From: an uncultured Clostridia bacterium
Lineage (GTDB): Bacteria > Bacillota > Clostridia > Lachnospirales > Bianqueaceae
Direction: 5' to 3'
DNA: 40,278 nucleotides
NCBI GenBank assembly: GCA_944383515.1
Contig: CALWPV010000099.1
Span: forward strand, 1 to 40,278
The translations under genes were made by a program, and so were the position numbers. This document shows positions 16,977-25,209 of this stretch, piece by piece. The notes under the pieces were generated by a model. That model was not told the DNA's origin. It worked only from the letters and a program-made list of their open reading frames with translations, and ran no database searches. The number at the start of each line of letters is the position of its first letter. Position 1 is the stretch's first letter.

Positions 16977-17076
16977 CAAAGCTGGTCTTAAACTAATTTT
17001 ATGTAATCATGCTAAGGAATTGGCATTACCTGTATCTTGCAGGGATCTACAATATTTCATGAAAGGGAGTTTAACT

Positions 17077-20000
17077 ATGGCAAGAAAAAAGAAAACCATG
17101 GATGGTAATAACGCCGCGGCTTATGTGTCGTACGCGTTTACCGAGGTAGCCGGTATCTACCCCATTACGCCGTCCAGCCCCATGGCAGACTATGTTGATC
17201 AGTGGTCTGCACAGGGACAGAAAAACATCTTCGGCACCACGGTTAAGGTAGTCGAGATGCAGTCCGAGGCCGGTGCTTCCGGTACGGTGCACGGCTCTTT
17301 GGCAGCCGGCGCGCTGACCACAACCTACACCGCGTCCCAGGGTCTGCTGCTGATGATCCCCAATATGTACAAAATCGCCGGTGAGCTGCTGCCGACCGTA
17401 TTTCACGTATCGGCTCGCTGCGTAGCTTCCCACGCGCTGAACATTTTTGGCGATCATTCCGACGTATACGCATGTCGTCAGACCGGTTTCGCCATGCTCG
17501 CCGAGACCAACCCGCAAGAGGATATGGATCTGGGCGCTGTTGCGCATTTGGCAGCGATTAAAGGCCGCGTTCCGTTCATTAACTTCTTCGATGGTTTCCG
17601 CACCTCTCATGAGCTGCAGAAAATCGAAGTGTGGGATTATGAGGACCTGAAAGACATGTGCGATATGGACGCTGTTAAAGCGTTCCGTAAACGCGCGCTC
17701 AATCCTGAGCATCCCGTTATGCGTGGTTCTCACGAGAATGGCGATATCTTCTTCCAGCATCGTGAAGCCTGCAACCAGTATTACGAAGCCGTACCCGGCA
17801 TTGTAGAAGAGTACATGAACAAAGTCAATGCCAAACTGGGTACCGACTATAAATTGTTTAATTACTACGGCGCTCCGGATGCCGACCGCGTTATCGTGGC
17901 TATGGGCTCCATCTGCGACGTGGCAGAAGAAGTAATCGACTACCTGACCGCCGCAGGCGAAAAGGTTGGTTTGGTGAAGGTAAGACTGTATCGTCCGTTT
18001 GCGGCCGATAAGCTGATCGAGGCCCTGCCGTCTACCGTTAAGAAGATTGCGGTTCTGGATCGTACCAAAGAGCCCGGCGCGCTGGGCGAGCCCCTGTTCC
18101 TTGACGTAGTAACCGCGCTGTCTACCCATGGCGTAAACGCTAAGGTTATCGGCGGCCGTTATGGTCTGGGTTCCAAAGATACGCCTCCGTCAAGCGTCTT
18201 TGCCGTATACGAAGAGCTGGCTAAAGAGAATCCGCAGAGTCAGTTCACTATCGGTATTAACGATGACGTAACGCATTTGTCTCTTCCGGAGAAACCCTCG
18301 CCGAATACCGCTGCAGAAGGCACCATTGAGTGCAAGTTCTGGGGTCTGGGTGGCGACGGTACCGTAGGCGCCAACAAGAACTCGATCAAGATCATTGGCG
18401 ACCACACCGACAAATACGTACAGGCTTACTTCCAGTATGACTCCAAGAAGACGGGCGGCGTAACCATTTCGCATCTGCGTTTTGGCGACAAGCCGATTAA
18501 GAGCCCGTACTATATTAACAAAGCAGACTTTGTTGCCTGCCACAATCCTTCCTACATACTGAAGGGTTACAAAATGGTAAACGATGTGAAGCCCGGCGGC
18601 GTATTCCTGATTAACTGCCAGTGGACGCCCGAAGAGCTGAACAACCATTTGAACGCAGAAACCAAGCGTTACATTGCGAAGAACAACATTCAGCTGTACA
18701 CCGTTAACGCGATTGATCTGGCCGTTCAGGTAGGTATGGGCAAGAGAACCAACACTATTTTGCAGGCTGCTTTCTTCGCTCTGGCTAACATTCTGCCGAT
18801 CGAAGACGCAATCCGTTATATGAAAGACGCTGCTACTAAATCCTACATGAAGAAAGGTCAGGAGATTGTAGACAGCAACCATAAAGCGATTGACGCCGGC
18901 GTATCCGCTTTCGTGAAGATTGACGTACCCGCGGACTGGGCTGATGCGGTAGATCATACCGAGCCTGAAAAAGAAGAGGGTCCGGAGAAACTGGTGAAAA
19001 TGGTTGATAACATTTTGAAACCGGTAGACCTGATGGATGGCGATTCGCTGCCGGTATCCGTATTCATGGATCATGTAGACGGTACCTTCGAGCAGGGCGC
19101 TTCCGCTTATGAGAAACGCGGCGTTGCCGTTAACGTTCCCGAGTGGAATGCGGCTACCTGTGTGGGCTGTAACAAATGTGCATTTGTTTGCCCGCATGCT
19201 ACCATTCGTCCGTTTGCTATGACGCAGGAAGAGCTGGACGCGGCTCCGAAAGCAATCAAGACCGGTTCTAAAGAAAGAACGGCCGCTAAGGCTGGTTATA
19301 CCTATACGCTGGCTATTTCTCCTATGGACTGCATGGGCTGCGGCGTTTGCGTAAGCGTATGCCCGACCAAGTCTCTGACAATGGTGCCGCGTGAGTCTCA
19401 GGATGAGCAGCAGCCGGTATTTGATTACTGCGTAGCGAACGTTTCTGAGAAAGAAGAGCTGACCAAGACCATTACGCCGATCAGCAGCCAGTATAAGAAA
19501 CCGTTGCTCGAGTTCTCCGGTTCCTGCGCAGGCTGTGCCGAGACCTCGTATGCACGCTTAATTACGCAGCTGTTTGGCGACAGAATGTATATTTCTAACG
19601 CAACCGGTTGCTCCTCTATTTGGGGTGGTCCCGCGGCTACTTCGCCGTACACCACAAACAAAGCAGGTCATGGTCCCGCTTGGGCTAACTCCCTGTTCGA
19701 GGATAACGCGGAGCATGGTTTTGGTATGTATCTGGGTCAGAAGGCGATTCGCAGCCGTCTGATCGAAGAAGTAAAAGAAATCGCCACTTCCGAGAAGGCA
19801 AGCGAAGAAGTGAAAGCCGCCGCTCAGGCGTACCTGGATACGGTAAACGACGGTGAGAAGAACGGCGCGGCTTCTGAGGCGCTGGTAGCTGCGATTAAGA
19901 ATCAGGGTCATACCTGTGAGCTGTGCCAGGATATTCTGGATAACGAGGATTACCTGTCCAAGAAGTCTGTATGGATCTTCGGCGGTGACGGTTGGGCTTA

Positions 20001-20631
20001 CGATATCGGCTTTGGCGGTCTGGATCATGTGCTTGCACAGGGCGAAGACGTAAACGTCATGGTATTCGATACCGAGGTTTACTCCAATACCGGTGGTCAG
20101 GCTTCCAAGGCGTCTCAGATTGGTCAGGTTGCCCAGTTTGCTGCGGCAGGTAAAGCCATTGCCAAGAAGAGCCTGGCAGAGATTGCTATGTCCTATGGCT
20201 ACATCTATGTGGCGCAAATCGCTATGGGCGCTGACAACAACCAGACGCTGAAAGCGATTCGCGAGGCTGAGGCATATCCGGGTCCGTCGCTGATTATCGG
20301 CTACGCTCCGTGTGAGATGCACAGCATTAAGGGCGGTATGGTTAACTGCCAGCTGGAAATGAAGAAGGCTGTAGATTGCGGCTACTGGAATCTGTTCCGC
20401 TTCAATCCGCTGCTGAAGGCAGAAGGCAAGAATCCGTTCACAATGGATAGCAAAGCTCCGACCACGAGCTATCAGGACTTCATTATGAATGAGGCCCGCT
20501 ACTCTGCGCTGACCCGTTCCTTCCCCGAGAGAGCGAAAGAGCTGTTCGAAAAGGCAGAAGAGAATGCGTCTGCACGGTATGAGCATTTGCAGAGACTGAG
20601 CGAGATGTTCGCGCCCAAGGCGAATGACTAA
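17077..20631 (+). CDS. nifJ: Pyruvate:ferredoxin (flavodoxin) oxidoreductase
   Basis: Oxidises pyruvate to acetyl-CoA and CO2 with transfer of electrons to ferredoxin, a central reaction of anaerobic fermentation. The single chain of 1184 residues is the usual length. It shows the N-terminal pyrimidine domain (GIYPITPSSPMADYVDQW), the gamma domain (GLGGDGTVGANKNSIKII), two [4Fe-4S] motifs (CVGCNKCAFVCPH and CMGCGVCVSVCPTK), a third cluster region around CAGCAETSYARL, and the TPP-binding IFGGDGWAYDIGFGGLDHV. The start at 17077 has a GGGAG ribosome site and fits family length; an in-frame GTG at 16903 overlaps the terminator and promoter and is rejected. Codon use (frequent GGT, CGT and CTG with few rare codons) suggests high expression. 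It stands alone with its own promoter and terminator. Confidence 0.96.
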   Translation: MARKKKTMDGNNAAAYVSYAFTEVAGIYPITPSSPMADYVDQWSAQGQKNIFGTTVKVVEMQSEAGASGTVHGSLAAGALTTTYTASQGLLLMIPNMYKIAGELLPTVFHVSARCVASHALNIFGDHSDVYACRQTGFAMLAETNPQEDMDLGAVAHLAAIKGRVPFINFFDGFRTSHELQKIEVWDYEDLKDMCDMDAVKAFRKRALNPEHPVMRGSHENGDIFFQHREACNQYYEAVPGIVEEYMNKVNAKLGTDYKLFNYYGAPDADRVIVAMGSICDVAEEVIDYLTAAGEKVGLVKVRLYRPFAADKLIEALPSTVKKIAVLDRTKEPGALGEPLFLDVVTALSTHGVNAKVIGGRYGLGSKDTPPSSVFAVYEELAKENPQSQFTIGINDDVTHLSLPEKPSPNTAAEGTIECKFWGLGGDGTVGANKNSIKIIGDHTDKYVQAYFQYDSKKTGGVTISHLRFGDKPIKSPYYINKADFVACHNPSYILKGYKMVNDVKPGGVFLINCQWTPEELNNHLNAETKRYIAKNNIQLYTVNAIDLAVQVGMGKRTNTILQAAFFALANILPIEDAIRYMKDAATKSYMKKGQEIVDSNHKAIDAGVSAFVKIDVPADWADAVDHTEPEKEEGPEKLVKMVDNILKPVDLMDGDSLPVSVFMDHVDGTFEQGASAYEKRGVAVNVPEWNAATCVGCNKCAFVCPHATIRPFAMTQEELDAAPKAIKTGSKERTAAKAGYTYTLAISPMDCMGCGVCVSVCPTKSLTMVPRESQDEQQPVFDYCVANVSEKEELTKTITPISSQYKKPLLEFSGSCAGCAETSYARLITQLFGDRMYISNATGCSSIWGGPAATSPYTTNKAGHGPAWANSLFEDNAEHGFGMYLGQKAIRSRLIEEVKEIATSEKASEEVKAAAQAYLDTVNDGEKNGAASEALVAAIKNQGHTCELCQDILDNEDYLSKKSVWIFGGDGWAYDIGFGGLDHVLAQGEDVNVMVFDTEVYSNTGGQASKASQIGQVAQFAAAGKAIAKKSLAEIAMSYGYIYVAQIAMGADNNQTLKAIREAEAYPGPSLIIGYAPCEMHSIKGGMVNCQLEMKKAVDCGYWNLFRFNPLLKAEGKNPFTMDSKAPTTSYQDFIMNEARYSALTRSFPERAKELFEKAEENASARYEHLQRLSEMFAPKAND

Positions 20632-20675
20632 ATAAAAACTGCGCGATCGAGAATTTGTCGTCGCAGGATTTCAAC

Positions 20676-20707
20676 GGGGGGCTTCCTGCGGGAGCCCCCC
20701 GTATTTT
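20676..20707 (+). terminator. Strong intrinsic terminator after pyruvate:ferredoxin oxidoreductase
   Basis: GGGGGGCT at 20676-20683 pairs with AGCCCCCC at 20693-20700, and a T-run follows (GTATTTTTT). The next gene, mtnN, starts only about 17 bases after the T-run. Confidence 0.9.
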
Positions 20708-20723
20708 TTAAGAAGGAGCCAAT

Positions 20724-21416
20724 ATGATAGGAATTATTACAGCAACCGAAGAAGAATTTGCGGCGCTTAAGCAGATCATGCCGCAGGCCCGGAGCGTGAA
20801 AGGGCATGCCGGCATGGAATTTTTAGTAGGAACGCTGGGCACAGTAGAAGTAGTGGGCGTACAGGCCGGAATCGGAAAAGTGAATGCCGCCGTTTGCACC
20901 CAGGTTATGATTGATCGGTTTGAACCCGAAAAAATCATTAACGTAGGCGTGGCCGGCGCGTTAAATCCAGAGCTTCATGTGGGAGATATTGTGATTTCAA
21001 CAGACGCGGCGCAGCACGATTTCGATACAACGTTTTTTGGCGACGAACCGGGATACATTACCGGTTTGCCGGGCGTGTATATGGCGGCCGACGAAGCGCT
21101 AAAAAACTTGGCTTCTCGGGCGGCCGAGCGGCTGGGGCTGCGCTATAGAATAGGCCGCGTTGTGACCGGCGATCAATTTGTGGCGGCTCCCGAAAAGAAG
21201 GCATATTTGGTAACGCAGTTTCAAGGTGACTGTACGGAAATGGAGGGCGGCGCGATTGCCCAAACCTGCCAGCTGAATCAGGTTCCCTTTGTGATTATTC
21301 GCGCCATCAGCGACGGGGCGGACGATGGGGCCCCGATGCAGTACGAGGAGTTCGTCCATTTGGCCGCCGCGCGGGCCATGGAGCTGATTCAAACCATGCT
21401 GAAAGAGATTGAATAA
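20724..21416 (+). CDS. mtnN: 5'-methylthioadenosine/S-adenosylhomocysteine nucleosidase
   Basis: Cleaves adenine from methylthioadenosine and S-adenosylhomocysteine, recycling by-products of SAM-dependent methylation. The protein has 230 residues, typical of the family. It starts MIGIITATEEEFAAL, has the VVGVQAGIGKVNAA and NVGVAGALNPELHVGDIVIS blocks, the ribose-binding EMEGGAIAQ and the catalytic Asp in RAISDGADD. The usual EMEGAA is EMEGGA here, a small change. A good ribosome site (AAGGAG) precedes ATG. It opens a tight run with galE, murG, nagZ and the helicase gene. Confidence 0.95.
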   Translation: MIGIITATEEEFAALKQIMPQARSVKGHAGMEFLVGTLGTVEVVGVQAGIGKVNAAVCTQVMIDRFEPEKIINVGVAGALNPELHVGDIVISTDAAQHDFDTTFFGDEPGYITGLPGVYMAADEALKNLASRAAERLGLRYRIGRVVTGDQFVAAPEKKAYLVTQFQGDCTEMEGGAIAQTCQLNQVPFVIIRAISDGADDGAPMQYEEFVHLAAARAMELIQTMLKEIE

Positions 21417-21431
21417 AAGGAGAGGATACGT

Positions 21432-22469
21432 ATGATTTTAGTAACAGGCGGAGCGGGGTATATTGGAAGCCATACTTGTGTGGAGCTTTTGAATGCGGGC
21501 TACGACGTGGTGGTTATGGACAATTTAAGCAATGCAAGCGAGGAGTCGCTGCGGCGCGTAGAGCAGATTACGGGTAAAAGCGTGAAGTTTTACGAGGCGG
21601 ATCTGCTGGATAAGGCGGCGCTGGAGATGATTTTTAACGCGGAGCCGATTGATAGCGTGATTCATTTTGCGGGCCTGAAGGCGGTGGGCGAGTCGGTGGA
21701 AAAGCCGCTGGAGTATTATGAGAACAATATTATGGGCACGCTGAATCTGTGCAACGCTATGCGCGCGCATGGCGTAAAGAATCTGATTTTTAGCTCTTCG
21801 GCTACGGTATACGGCGAGCAGGAGGTAATGCCGATTACGGAGGAAATGCCGAAGCAGCCGGCTACGAATCCCTATGGCTGGACGAAGTGGATGATTGAAG
21901 AAATTTTGAAGGGCGTGCATACGGCAGACCCCGAGTGGAACATTATTTTGCTGCGGTATTTTAACCCTATTGGCGCGCATAAGAGCGGCCTCATTGGCGA
22001 GGATCCGAAGGGCATTCCGAATAATCTGGTGCCGTATGTGGCGCAGGTGGCTGTAGGCAAGCGGCCGTATGTGCGGGTATATGGCAACGATTACCCTACG
22101 CCGGACGGCACGGGCGTGCGTGATTATATTCATGTGGTGGATTTGGCGCGTGGCCATGTGAAGGCGCTGAAGAAGCTGGAAGACAAAGAAGGCGTGAGCA
22201 TTTATAATCTGGGAACCGGCCGCGGCTACAGCGTGCTGGAAGTGATTCATGCCTACGAGAAAGCGTGCGGCAAGGAAATTCCGTACCAGATTGAGGGCCG
22301 CCGCGCGGGCGACATTGCCTCTTGCTATGGCGACCCCAGCAAGGCAGCGCGTGAGCTGGGCTGGAAGGCCGAGTACGATATAGAAGACATGTGCGCCGAT
22401 TCGTATCGCTGGCAGAGCATGAATCCCGAGGGCTACCACACGGCGCCGGCAGAGGATCATGCGCAGTAA
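21432..22469 (+). CDS. galE: UDP-glucose 4-epimerase
   Basis: Interconverts UDP-glucose and UDP-galactose with bound NAD+, the third Leloir enzyme. The protein has 345 residues. The Rossmann motif VTGGAGYIGSHTCVEL is at the N-terminus, the serine block is SSSATVYGEQEVMP, and the catalytic Tyr-Lys pair is in NPYGWTKWMIE. The last 11 bases overlap the start of the second murG, so the two are likely co-translated. Some GalE proteins also act on UDP-GlcNAc/UDP-GalNAc; whether this one does cannot be told from the sequence by eye. The galactokinase-uridylyltransferase fusion is 5 kb upstream. Confidence 0.95.
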   Translation: MILVTGGAGYIGSHTCVELLNAGYDVVVMDNLSNASEESLRRVEQITGKSVKFYEADLLDKAALEMIFNAEPIDSVIHFAGLKAVGESVEKPLEYYENNIMGTLNLCNAMRAHGVKNLIFSSSATVYGEQEVMPITEEMPKQPATNPYGWTKWMIEEILKGVHTADPEWNIILLRYFNPIGAHKSGLIGEDPKGIPNNLVPYVAQVAVGKRPYVRVYGNDYPTPDGTGVRDYIHVVDLARGHVKALKKLEDKEGVSIYNLGTGRGYSVLEVIHAYEKACGKEIPYQIEGRRAGDIASCYGDPSKAARELGWKAEYDIEDMCADSYRWQSMNPEGYHTAPAEDHAQ

Positions 22470-23550
22470 GCTCATTTACATGGCCGGCGGCGGCACGGCC
22501 GGCCATGTAAACCCGAATCTGGCGCTAGTGGAGCCGCTGCAAAAGGCGGGCTTTCAGGTGGAATATCTGGGACAGAAAGACGAAATCGAATATGGGCTGG
22601 CCACGGAGGCCGGCCTTGTCTTTCATGAGGTAGTCTCGGGGCGGCTCAACCGTGGTTTGAACTTGTGGCAAAATTTGCGGCAAAACCTGCCTACTCCTTT
22701 TCGCGTGGTGCGCGGTATCGGGCAGGCCGTGCGGCTGATCCGCCGGCGCCGGCCGGCGCTTATCTTCTGTAAGGGCGGTTTTGCCAGCTTGCCGGTAGCC
22801 GTGGGCGGCTGGCTGCTGCGCGTGCCGGTCATTTTACACGAATCCGATTTAACGCCGGGACTGGCAAACAAGCTTTGCGCCCCCTTTGCCAGCCGTATTT
22901 GCGTGACCTTTGAAGAAACGCTGCGTTACATGCCGCGGCGCAAAACGCGCTACACCGGTACGCCCATTCGCGCCTCGCTGCAGCAGGGAAGCCGGGAAAA
23001 AGGGTTTGCCCTAACAGGACTGGATCCGGCAGGGCTGCCGGTGCTGCTTGTCGTGGGCGGCAGCCAGGGCGCGGGCGCGCTCAACGACATAGTGCTTCAA
23101 AACCTGGAGGCGCTGTGCCGGCGGTATCAGATTGTACACCTTTACGGCGGCGAGCAGAGCGGATTTACGCCGCCGCAGCACAAGGGCTACTACGCCATGG
23201 CGTACGCCAAAAGCGAAATGGCCGATCTTTTCGCCATGACCAGTGTAGTGCTGAGCCGCGCGGGCTCCAACTCGATCAATGAATTTCTGCTGCTGCGCAT
23301 TCCCAATATTCTGGTGCCCCTGCCTCTTACCGTAAGCCGTGGCGACCAGATTTTAAACGCGAAGCACTTTAAAGAAAAAGGCTTTAGCTATGTGCTGCCT
23401 CAAGAAGAGCTAACCGGTAAGAGCCTGCTTAGCGCCCTAGACTACGTAAGCGCACACCGGGCCGAGTACCAGGCCGCCATGGGCGGAAAAGACGCCAAAA
23501 ACGGCACGGCCGAGGTGCTGCGAGAGATCATAGCCGTGGCTTCGCACTAG
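22459..23550 (+). CDS. murG: MurG-type GlcNAc transferase (second copy)
   Basis: A 363-residue paralogue of the murG at 12247. All family motifs are kept: GGGTAGHVNPNLAL, FCKGGFASLPVAVGG, HESDLTPGLANKL, VVGGSQGAGALND, SRAGSNSINEFLLL and SRGDQILNAKHF. Nothing indicates inactivity. The two copies read as closely similar, with nearly the same wording in the HESD, FEETL.Y.P and LPQEELT blocks. One copy presumably makes lipid II; the other may be redundant, differently regulated, or act on another acceptor or sugar nucleotide. The start overlaps galE by 11 bases, while nagZ, a cell-wall recycling enzyme, follows 30 bases downstream. Confidence 0.9.
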   Translation: MRSKLIYMAGGGTAGHVNPNLALVEPLQKAGFQVEYLGQKDEIEYGLATEAGLVFHEVVSGRLNRGLNLWQNLRQNLPTPFRVVRGIGQAVRLIRRRRPALIFCKGGFASLPVAVGGWLLRVPVILHESDLTPGLANKLCAPFASRICVTFEETLRYMPRRKTRYTGTPIRASLQQGSREKGFALTGLDPAGLPVLLVVGGSQGAGALNDIVLQNLEALCRRYQIVHLYGGEQSGFTPPQHKGYYAMAYAKSEMADLFAMTSVVLSRAGSNSINEFLLLRIPNILVPLPLTVSRGDQILNAKHFKEKGFSYVLPQEELTGKSLLSALDYVSAHRAEYQAAMGGKDAKNGTAEVLREIIAVASH

Positions 23551-23580
23551 GCCGGGCGCTTCGGAAAGGAAGTAAAGCGT

Positions 23581-25185
23581 ATGATAGAACAAGAGTTAAA
23601 ACAAAAAGTAGGTCAAATGATTATGGCGGGCTTTCCGTCGCCAGACTTTGACGAGCAGGCACGGCGCCTGCTGGAAGATTTTCAGATTGGTAATTTTATT
23701 TATTTTTCGCGCAACATGCAATCGGCGGCGCAGGTATCGGCGCTAAGTCAGACGCTCAGCCGGCACGTTTTTGACAAGTTAGGCATAGCGCCGCTTATCG
23801 CGGCCGATCAGGAAGGCGGCATGGTAAGCCGTATTACCGAGGGCGCGGCGCTCATTCCGTCCGCTGCGGCGGTAGCAGCTGCTGTGGGCGGCAGTGCGGA
23901 AGGCGGCAGTGCGGAAGAGAATCCGGTTAGGCAGCTCGGCCGGAATTTGGGTGAAATACTGCGCGCCATGGGCGTGAACATGAACCTGGCGCCGGTTATG
24001 GATTTGAATATGGATCCGGCTAACCCCATTATCGGCTGCCGCTCCTATGGCGATAATCCGGAAAAAGCGGCGGCGCTGGGCATTTCCATGATGCAGGGGC
24101 TGGTAGACGGCGGCGTGCTGCCGGTGCTCAAACATTTTCCCGGGCATGGCAATGTCAGCAGCGATTCGCACCTGGGCATTCCCGTTAATCACCAGAGCCG
24201 CGAAAGGCTGGAGGAGACCGAGTGGGCGGCCTTTCAAAAAGGCATTCAGGCCGGAGCGCCGGCCATTTTGACGGCCCACGTGCGCTATGAGCGGGTGGAC
24301 GCCGAAAACCCCGCTACCCTGTCTCCTGCCATTGTGACCGGTCTGCTTCGCCAGCAGTGGGGCTTTGACGGCCTTGTGCTAACCGATTGCATGGAAATGG
24401 ACGCGGTGCGCGCGTCGTGCGGCACCGGCGAGGGCGCTGTGCGCGCCATTGAGGCGGGAGCGGACATGGTAACCATTTCCCATACCTATGAGGCCGTGCA
24501 AGAAGCGGTTTTGGCTATTTACGCGGCGCTCGAAAGCGGCCGCCTTTCGCCGGAGCGAGTGGAGATCTCGTATCAGCGCATACAGCGCTGCAAAGAAAAA
24601 CTGGGTCTTTTCACGCCGCAGGCCGTAGACGCCGAGCAGGCCGAGAAGGTACTGTTGCAGCCGGCTAAGCTCATTTTAAACCGTGAAATGGCGGCAGACA
24701 GTATTACGCTGCTGAGCGGCGAGAGCGTGCAGCTTTCCGAGCAGAAACCTGATTTTCTGGTTATAGCGCCCGACAGCATGGCGGCAACCGGTGTAGAAGA
24801 CAGTAAACCGATTAGCTTAGCAGACCGCGCGGCCGCGCGATTTGGCTGCCTGGCCGCCAAAATGCCGCTAGACGGCGACGCGGCGCAGGCGACTACCATG
24901 CTGGATTCGGCCGTTAAAATGGGATTTAAAACCGTGGTGCTGGGGCTGTTTAACGCCCGCATGCGCCCGGGGCAGCAGGAGGTGCTGCGCAAAATTGAGG
25001 AAATGCCGGGCGTACGCCTTATTGTAGCGCTTCTGGGCGCGCCGTATGATGCGTCCCTGGTGCACCGCGCAGACGCCGTGATTGCCGCTTACGATTACAC
25101 GGCGTTAGGCGTAGAAGCACTGCTCGACGCGCTGGCCAGCGGCCGCTATGCGGGGCATTGTCCGTTTCAGCTTACAAAGCTATAA
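23581..25185 (+). CDS. nagZ: Beta-N-acetylhexosaminidase, glycoside hydrolase family 3 (NagZ-like)
   Basis: Removes terminal beta-linked GlcNAc, typically from muropeptides during wall recycling. The protein has 534 residues: a GH3 barrel (residues about 1-340) with DQEGGMVSRITEG, KHFPGHGNVSSDSHLG (the His/Asp acid-base dyad in the SDSH loop) and VLTDCMEMDAVR (nucleophile Asp), followed by a second domain of about 190 residues as in many Gram-positive NagZ proteins. No signal peptide is seen, so action in the cytoplasm is likely. A 15-base perfect tandem repeat at 23887-23916 encodes GGSAEGGSAE, a local expansion in the barrel. The ribosome site is GGAAAGGAAG; it follows murG by 30 bases. Confidence 0.9.
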   Translation: MIEQELKQKVGQMIMAGFPSPDFDEQARRLLEDFQIGNFIYFSRNMQSAAQVSALSQTLSRHVFDKLGIAPLIAADQEGGMVSRITEGAALIPSAAAVAAAVGGSAEGGSAEENPVRQLGRNLGEILRAMGVNMNLAPVMDLNMDPANPIIGCRSYGDNPEKAAALGISMMQGLVDGGVLPVLKHFPGHGNVSSDSHLGIPVNHQSRERLEETEWAAFQKGIQAGAPAILTAHVRYERVDAENPATLSPAIVTGLLRQQWGFDGLVLTDCMEMDAVRASCGTGEGAVRAIEAGADMVTISHTYEAVQEAVLAIYAALESGRLSPERVEISYQRIQRCKEKLGLFTPQAVDAEQAEKVLLQPAKLILNREMAADSITLLSGESVQLSEQKPDFLVIAPDSMAATGVEDSKPISLADRAAARFGCLAAKMPLDGDAAQATTMLDSAVKMGFKTVVLGLFNARMRPGQQEVLRKIEEMPGVRLIVALLGAPYDASLVHRADAVIAAYDYTALGVEALLDALASGRYAGHCPFQLTKL

Positions 25186-25209
25186 AAAGAAAGAACTGGG
25201 AGGAAGGGC

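Noticed and set aside
17071-20586. Three long minus-strand open frames (about 335-352 codons each) opposite the pyruvate:ferredoxin oxidoreductase gene
   Set aside because: They mirror the codon pattern of a highly expressed gene, lack ribosome sites, have low-quality composition and match no family I know.
21525-22475. Minus-strand frame of 316 codons opposite galE
   Set aside because: Arg/His/Ala-rich shadow of galE with no ribosome site; galE is certain by motifs.
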